Origin: Myxococcales bacterium
GTDB lineage: Bacteria; Myxococcota_A; Polyangia; Fen-1088
NCBI GenBank assembly: GCA_003142855.1
Contig: PLNW01000077.1
Span: 1 to 64,000 of the forward strand
DNA length: 64,000 bases
Direction: 5' to 3'
The notes under the pieces are model-generated. The model was not told where the DNA came from and did not search any database. It saw nothing but the letters and a program-made list of their open reading frames with translations. Position numbers and translations under genes: made by a program. How positions within the stretch are numbered: the stretch's first letter is position 1; each line of letters begins with the position of its first letter. Below are positions 26,906 to 34,193 of the stretch, piece after piece.

Positions 26906-27351
26906 CTACGGGGTCAGGACTTCGAGTTCAGTTACCCTCGCAAAATCCGCACGATTGAACGTGTAGATGCGCCGAACGCCGTTACCCAGCATTGTTGCGG
27001 CAATCTGCAGATCGAAAACTGCCGGGCCGATGACCGGTGTCCGCCGTACAAGGGCAGTCCATCGCTGCACGACATCGGGTGGCACCGGCAGCAGCGCTAA
27101 ACCGCGCATCGACAGAAACGCGCCGATCTCGGTGAGCGCCTCATCTGCCGAGTATGGCGTCGTCACCTGTCGCGGGTTCGTGATCGCCGAGAAGAACTCG
27201 GACATAACCGGCGGCGTGACACACAGGTTCACTTCACCATCCCGCGCGCGCTCGATCAGTGCCTTCGCGGCCCGATGGTGCGGATCCGCCTCCAGCAGGC
27301 TGTAGATAAGGACTTGGTGTCGACGAGAGCGAGATCAGCCGGCGTCGCCAT
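26906..27351 (-). pseudogene. vapC: PIN-domain (VapC-like) toxin, frameshifted
   Basis: The gene starts at ATG 27351, overlapping the antitoxin's last codons, and reads MATPADLALVDTK. After about 13 codons the frame breaks at about 27313. The other frame then gives LIYSLLEADPHHRAAKALIERAR followed by LCVTPPVMSEF, FDLQIAATMLGNGVRRIYTFNRADFARV and the stop at 26906. Restoring one base (AAG TCC to AAC GTC C) gives the usual DTNVLIY start of a PIN nuclease, so this looks like a single-base deletion. The toxin should be dead, unless the reading error is in the sequence. The PIN acidic residues sit in both frames (D11; D in AVFDLQ). Confidence 0.75.
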
Positions 27352-27526
27352 AGATGTCCTCGCGGCGCAGGCTCGTGAGCGCCATACCCGGCTTGGTATG
27401 GAACATCACGTGCCGCTCGGCCTTCTTGTCTGCTGCGCCACGAAGTTGAGCCTTGAGCGTCTCAACCATCGTCTCCAGAACAATGGCCACTGGTTCAGGC
27501 AACTCTTCGACATTGATGGTCTTCAT
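27335..27526 (-). CDS. VapB-like antitoxin, partner of the PIN toxin
   Basis: A 63-residue protein beginning MKTINVEELPEPVAIVLETMVETL, with GAGGAA seven bases before its ATG. It has an acidic N-terminus and a C-terminal part (KPGMALTSLRREDIYGDAG) that would wrap the toxin. The gene overlaps the toxin start by 17 bases, the usual toxin-antitoxin layout. It is intact while the toxin frame is broken, so the antitoxin may now be orphaned. The DNA-binding type (AbrB, RHH, Phd) is not clear. Confidence 0.6.
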   Translation of the reverse strand: MKTINVEELPEPVAIVLETMVETLKAQLRGAADKKAERHVMFHTKPGMALTSLRREDIYGDAG

Positions 27527-27652
27527 CGGTTTCCTCGCGGTCCAGGCGACTCTCGCCTCCAAGCATACCCGGAACAGGCCGCCCTGGCCATCGCCACGAT
27601 GAGATCAGGCTGCAATGGATTTCGTGCCGAGCCACACGCTTCTCGTGCCCCG

Positions 27653-28909
27653 TCAGCAGGATAGACGGTCCCTTTCGAACCGGACTGCTTCGCGGAGAGC
27701 GGCTGCCAGCTCCTCGGCCCAGGATCTCTGCTCGTCCGGACCAGAACACTTTTCCAGTCGTATCAGGATCTCCCCGAGGTTCTCGCGAACGGGGTGCGTG
27801 GAGTCGAAGAGGATTGACATTGCAAGCCTGGTCTCTCTTTTCAGCCGCTGGGACGACGCTCTCACCTCAGCGACATAGTTGAGAATCTCCGGCCGTTCTG
27901 GGGTCAACTCGGATAGCTCCTCGGCCTCAGAAGCCAGGTCACGAATGGCACCTAGACGGGCAAGTTCTCTGAGCGACTCGGGCACAGCCTGCCGCGGTAG
28001 TTCTCCTACCGGATAGACCTGCGCAATTCCCACATCGAATGGCTGAGAGTTGAAAGCGCCGGTGAACGTGCCGTCTTGGTTGAGCACGATATCACCGTTC
28101 CGGATGTCGCAAACGAAGCGGAGGACTCGTTCCGCAAGATCACGGTCTGCTTTCGGAATGCCCAGCTTCCTGCACTGCACCTCGATACCACGCGGCCGTT
28201 CCCACCAAGAACGCTCGTAGCCGCTGTGAAAATGGGTCCCTTGACTCCAGCTACCGTCATACTGAACGTAGTAGGCTGTGACACTCCACGAGACATAGGC
28301 GCTCTTCAGGAGATCCTCCAGCAGCAGGAAGCCTCGGGGCAGGCGCCAGACTACTCCAGGTTGTTTGAGGGTGATGCCCTCGTAGAAGCCCTCAGGCAAA
28401 GCAGTAGCTTCGCTCAACGCGCGCACACAGCCAAGCGGCGGCGCGACAACCGACGGCTGTTCAGTGAGTTTGCGATAGAGCGCCTCGTACCCCGACTCTT
28501 CATCCAACACATAGTGCGTTGCCCTTCGCAGAAAGACAGGAATGCAGGGCAACTCGGAACGATTGAACGCGACAGGGATGAACTTGAGATTCCGCCCTTT
28601 GTCATCGTAGATCGCTTGGGTTATCAACTGAGATTCCCAGGCAACCCCATGGCCGGGGCCTGGCAACGCGATCCCCGCCAGACGCTCCTGGTAGCCCCGC
28701 GAGACGACCACAAGCACAAACGTGGATCGTTCGATCTGCTCCGCGGTCCATTGCGGCCACCCGTACGCCGGCGTCTCTACGTATTGGTCTATGGTGCAAT
28801 CGACATCTTCCCTTCTCAGCCGGTCAGAAAGCTCCCTCACCTTTGCCTTGTGTTCACGCGAGTCATGCGAATAGCTTATGAAGATGCGGACGCCGGGCGA
28901 TTCTTCCAT
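27653..28909 (-). CDS. SEFIR-domain protein
   Basis: A 418-residue protein. The N-terminal SEFIR/TIR-like domain (about 8-145) reads VRIFISYSHDSREHKAKVRELSDRL, STFVLVVVSRGY, GHGVAWESQLITQAIY and FIPVAFNRSELPCIPVFL. SEFIR domains are relatives of TIR domains. Some bacterial members are NAD-consuming and are linked to phage defence. The C-terminal 270 residues have no family I can name; the fragments SAYVSWSVTAYYVQYDGSW and WERPRGIEVQCRKLGIPKADRDLAE suggest a sensor or effector module. No TIR/SEFIR partner gene is adjacent; the nearest accessory gene is the toxin-antitoxin pair. Confidence 0.8.
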   Translation of the reverse strand: MEESPGVRIFISYSHDSREHKAKVRELSDRLRREDVDCTIDQYVETPAYGWPQWTAEQIERSTFVLVVVSRGYQERLAGIALPGPGHGVAWESQLITQAIYDDKGRNLKFIPVAFNRSELPCIPVFLRRATHYVLDEESGYEALYRKLTEQPSVVAPPLGCVRALSEATALPEGFYEGITLKQPGVVWRLPRGFLLLEDLLKSAYVSWSVTAYYVQYDGSWSQGTHFHSGYERSWWERPRGIEVQCRKLGIPKADRDLAERVLRFVCDIRNGDIVLNQDGTFTGAFNSQPFDVGIAQVYPVGELPRQAVPESLRELARLGAIRDLASEAEELSELTPERPEILNYVAEVRASSQRLKRETRLAMSILFDSTHPVRENLGEILIRLEKCSGPDEQRSWAEELAAALREAVRFERDRLSC

Positions 28910-29038
28910 CAGTTAGATCCAGCTTAGAGCGAGCCGAACAATGTTCGGAGCGCAGTATAGCGCAATGTCGGATGGGGCACCGAGCACGTCGGAGAGGACC
29001 ACCTTCGCCCATCAGCCAATCAGTCCATAGCGCCCGTT

Positions 29039-30718
29039 TCAGCGCACCTCCCCTGCACCCGCGCTCAGCTCCCGGTCCAGCGCCTTGCACGCCGCGGCCA
29101 GCGACGCCTTGACGATGTCGCAGTCGCGGCCAGCGCCGAAACGGATCTTCCCGTCTCGGCCACGCAGGCCCACGTAGGCCACGGCTTCGGCATCGGCGCC
29201 GTCGCCCAGGGCATGTTCACTGTAGTCGACCAAATGGACGTCCACGCCCAATGCAGTGGCAAAGCCGTGCACAAAGCCGTCAATGGGGCCGGTGCCCTGG
29301 CCTTCCACGCTCACTGGTTTTTCTCCATCAGTCAATCGTGCACGCACCACGCACGCGCCTTCGCGCGGGTGGTCCACTGCAAAGTCCACCACGTCGAAAC
29401 GGCCGACTGACAGGTACTCGCGCTCGAATGCCTGCAGGATGGCATTTGCGCTCAGCTCTTTGCCGGTCGCATCTGCCATCCTCTGCACCACCTGACTGAA
29501 TTCCACGGCCATGCCCTTGGGCACGCGATAACCGTGGCTCTGCTCCAAGACATAGGCCACGCCGCCCTTGCCGGACTGACTGTTGATGCGGATCAAGGGC
29601 TCGTATTGTCGGCCTACGTCCGCTGGATCAATGGGCAAGTACGGCACTTCCCATATGGTCGCGCCGGTCTTCTCCAGCGCAGCCAATCCCTTGCGAATGG
29701 CGTCCTGGTGCGAGCCGGAAAAGGCGGTGAACACCAGCTCACCGGCGTAGGGATGCCGCGGCGGCACGGGCAATTGGTTACACTGCTGGAAGACCTCGAC
29801 CAAGGCCGGCAGGTCCGACAAGTCCAGTTGCGGATCAATGCCCTGGCTGAACAGATTCATGGCCAGCGCCACCACGTCCGCATTGCCGGTGCGCTCGCCA
29901 TTGCCAAACAAGGTGCCTTCCACTCGCTCGGCACCCGCCAGCATGGCCAGCTCGGCCGCGGCGATGGCGCAGCCTCGGTCATTGTGCGTGTGCACGCTGA
30001 TGATCGTGCAGTCCCGCTGCGCCAGGTGCCGGTGCATCCACTCAATCTGGTCGGCGTACACATTGGGCGAGGACATCTCGACCGTGGCGGGCAAGTTGAC
30101 GATCATCTTCTTGTCGCGCGTGGGTTGCCATTCGTCGGCCACGGCGTCGCACACTTGCACGGCAAATTCCAATTCAGTGCCAGTGAAGCTCTCGGGCGAG
30201 TATTCCAGCACGATCTCGCTTTCCGCCAGTTTGGTCGCCTCTTGCCGCGCCTGGCGCACGCCGCGTACCGCGATCTCCTTCACAGCCGCTTGATCCATCC
30301 CGAACACCACCCGGCGCTGCACCGTCGAGGTCGAGTTGTACACATGCACGATGGCGCGGCGTACGCCTTGCAGGGCTTGAAAGGTACGCGCGATCAAGTG
30401 CTCGCGCGCCTGGGTCAGCACCTGGATGGTCACGTCAGCAGGAATGTGGTTCTTTTCAATCAGCGCGCGCACGAAGTCGAATTCGGTCTGCGAAGCCGCG
30501 GGAAAGCCCACTTCGATTTCCTTGAAGCCCACGCGCACCAGGGCCTGGAAGAATCGCAGCTTGCGCTCCATACCCATGGGCTCGGCCAGGGCCTGATTCC
30601 CGTCGCGCAGATCCACGCTGCACCAGATGGGTGCGTGGTCCAGGGTGCGGCCAGGCCAGGCGCGGTCAGGCAGACGCACCGATGGCGCTGAAGGGTATTT
30701 GCGAGCATCGAATGTCAT
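29039..30718 (-). CDS. leuA: 2-isopropylmalate synthase
   Basis: LeuA, the first committed enzyme of leucine synthesis (acetyl-CoA plus 2-ketoisovalerate), 559 residues as in the longer (LeuA2-like) type. The ATG at 30718 has GGAG six bases upstream. SVDLRDGNQAL (residues 35-43) carries metal ligands, and EVGFPAASQTEF, HTHNDRGCA (near 244) and NGERTGNADVV complete the active site. The C-terminal ~130 residues form the leucine-binding regulatory domain. It is preceded by a leucine-rich leader and terminator, so transcription is probably attenuated by leucine supply. The rpiA gene lies upstream on the same strand. Confidence 0.94.
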   Translation of the reverse strand: MTFDARKYPSAPSVRLPDRAWPGRTLDHAPIWCSVDLRDGNQALAEPMGMERKLRFFQALVRVGFKEIEVGFPAASQTEFDFVRALIEKNHIPADVTIQVLTQAREHLIARTFQALQGVRRAIVHVYNSTSTVQRRVVFGMDQAAVKEIAVRGVRQARQEATKLAESEIVLEYSPESFTGTELEFAVQVCDAVADEWQPTRDKKMIVNLPATVEMSSPNVYADQIEWMHRHLAQRDCTIISVHTHNDRGCAIAAAELAMLAGAERVEGTLFGNGERTGNADVVALAMNLFSQGIDPQLDLSDLPALVEVFQQCNQLPVPPRHPYAGELVFTAFSGSHQDAIRKGLAALEKTGATIWEVPYLPIDPADVGRQYEPLIRINSQSGKGGVAYVLEQSHGYRVPKGMAVEFSQVVQRMADATGKELSANAILQAFEREYLSVGRFDVVDFAVDHPREGACVVRARLTDGEKPVSVEGQGTGPIDGFVHGFATALGVDVHLVDYSEHALGDGADAEAVAYVGLRGRDGKIRFGAGRDCDIVKASLAAACKALDRELSAGAGEVR

Positions 30719-30773
30719 GTCAGTCTCCAGGCCCCGCTTCCGCCGGAGATGGCCACGGTCCTTCGCAGATACG

Positions 30774-30804
30774 AAAAACCCCCTCCGGCTTCCGCGGGAG
30801 AGGG
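30774..30804 (-). terminator. Attenuator terminator upstream of leuA
   Basis: On the minus strand an 8-bp stem, CCCTCTCC (30797-30804) with GGAGGGGG (30779-30786), includes one U·G pair. The loop is 10 bases, and the stem is followed by TTTTTCG. It lies about 60 bases before leuA's ATG and after the leader stop, so it would end transcription when translation of the leader proceeds freely. The 5' arm overlaps the antiterminator partner. Confidence 0.75.
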
Positions 30805-30849
30805 TTTCGAGGTTCGTCGTTCTGCGCCTTACCTCAGGCCTCTCCCGCG
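30793..30849 (-). promoter_or_regulatory. leuA antiterminator pairing arms
   Basis: CGCGGGAGAGG within the leader-peptide end (minus strand, 30839-30849) is a perfect 11-base complement of CCTCTCCCGCG (30793-30803), the 5' side of the terminator. Formation of this pair would block the terminator. A ribosome stalled at the leucine codons upstream would leave the first arm free to pair. A smaller hairpin, GCTGC-TTA-GCAGC, overlaps the leader codons and could act as the pause hairpin. Confidence 0.7.
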
Positions 30850-30896
30850 CTGCTAAGCAGCAGTCCCGAGAGAAGCAGAGTGGTCGCAAACAACAT
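30834..30896 (-). CDS. leuL: leuA leader peptide, leucine-rich
   Basis: A short frame of 20 codons plus TGA begins at ATG 30896. Seven codons are leucine: one TTG, then CTG CTT CTC, then CTG CTG CTT, arranged as two blocks (LLL..LLL) around a Ser-Gly. The peptide begins MLFATT and ends SSAGEA. It has no good ribosome site; a TTGACG -35-like box at 30931-30936 would put the transcript start close to the ATG, so it may be near-leaderless. Its end overlaps the antiterminator arm, the layout of amino-acid attenuators. Confidence 0.75.
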   Translation of the reverse strand: MLFATTLLLSGLLLSSAGEA

Positions 30897-30970
30897 GGCC
30901 AGCCCCAACAGTGTGCGAAAGCCGGCCGCCCGTCAAGAACAATTGGCCGCGCCGGCAGCTGCCACGCTTG

Positions 30971-31681
30971 TCAGGCTTTGCGTACAAGCGTCCGGACGCA
31001 CATGCCGTCGGAGACACCGACCAGAACCTTGGCGGCAAGATCGAAGAATAGCCCGGTCTCGACGACACCGGGTGTACGGTGCAGGCGGGCATCGACTTCG
31101 CGAAGGTCGACGTCGGGGCCGAACTTGGCGTCGATGACCAGCTGGCCGTTGTCAGTCACCAGCGGACCGTCCTTGTTGACGCCCATCCGTAGCCGCGGCT
31201 GTCCGCCCAGACGTGTCACCACTTCGGTGACGTAGCCAATGGCCGGAACGGTGACTTCAATGGGGATGGCGACGGTGGATCCCAGTCGGGGAACCAGCTT
31301 GCTCTCGTCCACGATGACCACGAACTGGCTGGCCATGCTGGCCACCAGCTTCTCCATGGTGTGGGCCGCCCCGCCGCCTTTCGTGACGTTGAGGTCGGGG
31401 TCGACCTCGTCGGCGCCGTCGACCGCCAAGTCGATCGCCCGGCAATCCTGAGCATCGCGCAGGGGAATGCCGTTTTGTTGGCACAGGATGCGCGTCTGGA
31501 AAGATGTGGGAACGCCGGCGATGCGAAGTCCCTCGTCCCTCATCCTTCGGCCGACCTCTTCTATGAAAAAATGAGCCGTCGAACCGGTACCCATCCCGCA
31601 CACCATCCCGTCGGAAACGAGCTTTGCGGCAGCACAGCCAGCCAACTGCTTGAGGGCATCGTTGCTCTTGCTGCTCTTCAT
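30971..31681 (-). CDS. rpiA: Ribose-5-phosphate isomerase A
   Basis: A 236-residue RpiA, converting ribose-5-phosphate and ribulose-5-phosphate in the pentose phosphate pathway. The phosphate loop GTGSTA is at 31-36. DLAVDGADEVDPD holds the catalytic acid, and NVTKGGGAAHTMEKLVA holds the Lys-Gly-Gly-Gly motif. The C-terminal MCVRTLVRKA is slightly shorter than in E. coli but complete. It lies 75 bases upstream of the leuA leader on the same strand, so a readthrough transcript is possible. Confidence 0.94.
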   Translation of the reverse strand: MKSSKSNDALKQLAGCAAAKLVSDGMVCGMGTGSTAHFFIEEVGRRMRDEGLRIAGVPTSFQTRILCQQNGIPLRDAQDCRAIDLAVDGADEVDPDLNVTKGGGAAHTMEKLVASMASQFVVIVDESKLVPRLGSTVAIPIEVTVPAIGYVTEVVTRLGGQPRLRMGVNKDGPLVTDNGQLVIDAKFGPDVDLREVDARLHRTPGVVETGLFFDLAAKVLVGVSDGMCVRTLVRKA

Positions 31682-31755
31682 GGATGAGCGGGCTTATAGC
31701 GCCCTGCCCAGCAAAGAGGAAGGCCGAATCCCGCTCTGACGCTGGTCGTGTGAAG

Positions 31756-32529
31756 CTAGCTCGCGCAGCGGACGCGAAGGCCAGAAAGCTCGTCGAAGAA
31801 CCTGGCCGTGGTGTCGATGCTGTTCTCCAGCGACTCCACGATGAGCGTCATGAGTCCATCGTTTTCGTGGCGCAGGACCTCGTAGTAACGCTGCCGATCG
31901 ATGGAATGGACCACAGCGGGCACATATCCATTCCGCAGAAGGATGTAGTTGGTCAGAAGACGCGCCACCTTGCCTGAATTGCGAGTCCAGGGGTAGGCCT
32001 GCAGCAAGCGGAACTGAATCTTCACACATTGCACGACGGCGTGCATGCGAGTGAACTCATCCGAATCCAACCATTCCGCGAGCTTGCGCATCTTGTACCC
32101 TATCTTCTCGGGCGGAACGATCTCGTGGTAGTAGAGGCGGTGGAGCGGGTTCTCCTTGCGATAGGGACAGCCCTTGGGTACGGCGTCGGGCGTGACCATC
32201 GCGTAGAGCTTGCGGATGAAATCCAGGTCCACGGCCGGGGCCTTCTTTGACCGCGCGGTTTCGCGGATGAAGTCGACCGCCGTTTTGTGGTTCTTCACCT
32301 CTTCGTACATCGGGATGAGAGACACGTCGCTGATGATCCGCTGGTCGATGGCGGCCTTCAGCTCCGAGTAGGAAAGCACAACACCCTCCAAGGCGTTGTC
32401 GTGAAAGATCCACGAGACGTCGAGCTTGCTCTCGTAGTCCTTCTTCAACCGGTCTGGAAATCCTCCGACCTTCGCGCGGAGTGCATCCATCTTGGCGTCC
32501 AGCTCGAACAACCTAGCTTCCATTGGCAA
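31756..32529 (-). CDS. Fic-fold protein with altered catalytic motif
   Basis: A 257-residue protein with a Fic-like helical core (SWIFHDNALEGVVLSYSELKAAI, PYRKENPLHRLYYHEI, MHAVVQCVKIQFRLLQAY). The active loop, normally HPFx(D/E)GN(G/K)Rxx R, reads YPWTRNSGKVAR (179-190): the catalytic His is Tyr179, and the GN pair is changed. The FHDNALEG stretch near residue 42 resembles the (S/T)xxxE(G/N) inhibitory segment. AMP transfer by the standard mechanism is unlikely, though another nucleotide-transfer or binding role is possible. It is a single gene. Confidence 0.75.
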   Translation of the reverse strand: MPMEARLFELDAKMDALRAKVGGFPDRLKKDYESKLDVSWIFHDNALEGVVLSYSELKAAIDQRIISDVSLIPMYEEVKNHKTAVDFIRETARSKKAPAVDLDFIRKLYAMVTPDAVPKGCPYRKENPLHRLYYHEIVPPEKIGYKMRKLAEWLDSDEFTRMHAVVQCVKIQFRLLQAYPWTRNSGKVARLLTNYILLRNGYVPAVVHSIDRQRYYEVLRHENDGLMTLIVESLENSIDTTARFFDELSGLRVRCAS

Positions 32530-32883
32530 CCGCTCCTTCTCCTAGCTCGTGCCCTGCCTTGGATCTGCGTTATCGCGCAAAAGAGTCCTTTAGTCAAGCA
32601 TGGTTAGAGGATTTGCCCAAACAACTTGCTGTGAGCTGGAGTACTCGTTAAAACATAAGAAAATAATCGCCTCGATCTCAGGTGATGACTCAACCGATCC
32701 ACTCTCCTCGTAGCAATCTCTGCGCAATTATTGGGGAAATCTTGGTCTCAAAACTTGACATGGATGACTCGGGCGGGATCATGGGACCCGTCTGCGAAGT
32801 CAATTCACCAACCCACGGACTCTCCATAGTATTCCGCTGACTCGAGTAGTTATTGCGCCGTCCGCACCGCGTTGTGAGCCGCG
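32530..32883. other. Gap before the division/cell-wall operon, no mraZ
   Basis: This 354-base gap is unusually AT-rich for the window around 32600-32760 and carries the likely operon promoter. No mraZ gene is found and there are no MraZ-box-like repeats. No RNA gene or long open frame is convincing. Confidence 0.5.
32755..32782 (+). promoter_or_regulatory. Candidate sigma-70 promoter for rsmH-murG operon
   Basis: A perfect TTGACA (32755-32760) is followed, 16 bases on, by GATCAT (32777-32782; four of six TATAAT positions). Transcription would start about 95 bases before rsmH. This is a single-sequence prediction without a start-site test. Confidence 0.4.
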
Positions 32884-33828
32884 ATGCGTCTATTGGTGCC
32901 CATGATCCACAGTTCTCCTGACGCTTCGCACCTTCCAGTCCTCATCGATGAGGCCATGAGCTTCCTGTGTCCCAGGGACTCTGGCCTCTACTGCGACGCC
33001 ACGGTCGGCCTTGGCGGCCATTCGCGCGCGATCATCGAGCGCTCAGCTCCCCACGGTCGAGTCATCGGCATCGACCGAGATGCTGAAGTCCTCAAGCTGG
33101 CGAGCGAGAACTTGGCACCCTACGGTGACCGCGTCCGACTGGTCCACGCTCCCTTTTCGCAGATTCGCTCCGTGCTGGAACAAGCCGACGCTCTTCCACT
33201 CGATGGATGCATAGCGGATCTCGGCGTTTCCTCGGTCCAGCTGGATCAGCCCGAGCGCGGTTTCTCGTTCCGCAGGTCCGGCCCCCTGGACATGCGCATG
33301 GACCGGTCGCAGAAGGAAACAGCAGCCGACCTTCTGCAACGCGTGGACGAGGAAGAACTGGCGCGCCTCCTGCATGACCTGGGAGAAGAGCGTTTCGCCC
33401 GCAAGATCGCACGTGCGGTAGCGCGCGCACGCGAAAGTGGCGAGCTCGAAACCACCTTGGCCCTTTCCGGCTTGGTGGCCCGCTCGGTTCCCCGTCGAGA
33501 GGCAAACAAGGATCCCGCAACCCGCGTCTTTCAGGCCCTGCGAATCGCCGTCAACGATGAATTGGGCGAGTTGGATCGCTTCCTGCAGGCCGCGCCTGGC
33601 TGTCTTCGCCCGGGCGGCCGCTTGGTGGTCATCGCCTTCCACTCACTGGAAGACCGCATGGTCAAGCGCAGGTTCAGGGCGCTGGCATCAGGGGACGCGG
33701 ACGCGCCCGACTCTCCCCGCTTTCGGATCCTGACCAAGCACGTGATCACGGCCTCGGACAGCGAAGTGGCGCGCAACCCGCGCTCCCGTTCCGCGAAACT
33801 GCGCGCCGCCGAGAGGCTACCTTCATGA
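32884..33828 (+). CDS. rsmH: 16S rRNA m4C1402 methyltransferase
   Basis: RsmH (MraW), which methylates N4 of C1402 of 16S rRNA using SAM. 314 residues: HLPVLIDEAM, SAM loop DATVGLGGHSRA (38-49), GRVIGIDRDAEVL, LGVSSVQLDQPERGFSFRRSGPLDMRMD and a VIAFHSLEDRMVKRRFR block. The ATG at 32884 and the ATG at 32902 are both possible. It is the first gene of the division/cell-wall operon, with ftsL overlapping its end by 4 bases. No mraZ precedes it. Confidence 0.93.
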   Translation: MRLLVPMIHSSPDASHLPVLIDEAMSFLCPRDSGLYCDATVGLGGHSRAIIERSAPHGRVIGIDRDAEVLKLASENLAPYGDRVRLVHAPFSQIRSVLEQADALPLDGCIADLGVSSVQLDQPERGFSFRRSGPLDMRMDRSQKETAADLLQRVDEEELARLLHDLGEERFARKIARAVARARESGELETTLALSGLVARSVPRREANKDPATRVFQALRIAVNDELGELDRFLQAAPGCLRPGGRLVVIAFHSLEDRMVKRRFRALASGDADAPDSPRFRILTKHVITASDSEVARNPRSRSAKLRAAERLPS

Positions 33829-34193
33829 TGTCGCCACTTTCTCCCGGGGCCTCCCAGACGGCACCCGCCCTGCTGGATCCCGGTCGGCGCAGACAGCACG
33901 CGGGCCTTGCGGTGATCGCTTTCGTGGTTCTTGGCCTTACCCTTGGCGCCCTCGGCCATGTCGCCGTGCACGCCAAACGTCTAGAAGTCGCGCTGGCGCT
34001 CGGTGAGGCGGAACGCGTTCACCGCGAGCTGGCCGAGCAGCGGCGTCACTTGGAAATCGAGATCGGGATGTTGAAGGATCCGAGCCGGGTGATCGCCATC
34101 GCGCGGGACCAGTTGCTCATGCAGCCAGCTGCTCCCGAGAACATCCGGCGGATTGGGACGGCGCCCGTGGCGCATGGGAAAGGAACGCGCTAG
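33825..34193 (+). CDS. ftsL: Cell division protein FtsL-like
   Basis: A 122-residue bitopic protein. A short cytoplasmic start precedes one membrane helix (about 27-50, LAVIAFVVLGLTLGALGHVAV) and a coiled-coil-like periplasmic segment (ALGEAERVHRELAEQRRHLEIEIGML). The short size and position between rsmH and ftsI identify it as FtsL, which bridges division proteins with FtsB and FtsQ. It overlaps rsmH by 4 bases, and its stop shares a base with the GTG of ftsI. Sequence identity in this family is always low. Confidence 0.8.
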   Translation: MMSPLSPGASQTAPALLDPGRRRQHAGLAVIAFVVLGLTLGALGHVAVHAKRLEVALALGEAERVHRELAEQRRHLEIEIGMLKDPSRVIAIARDQLLMQPAAPENIRRIGTAPVAHGKGTR

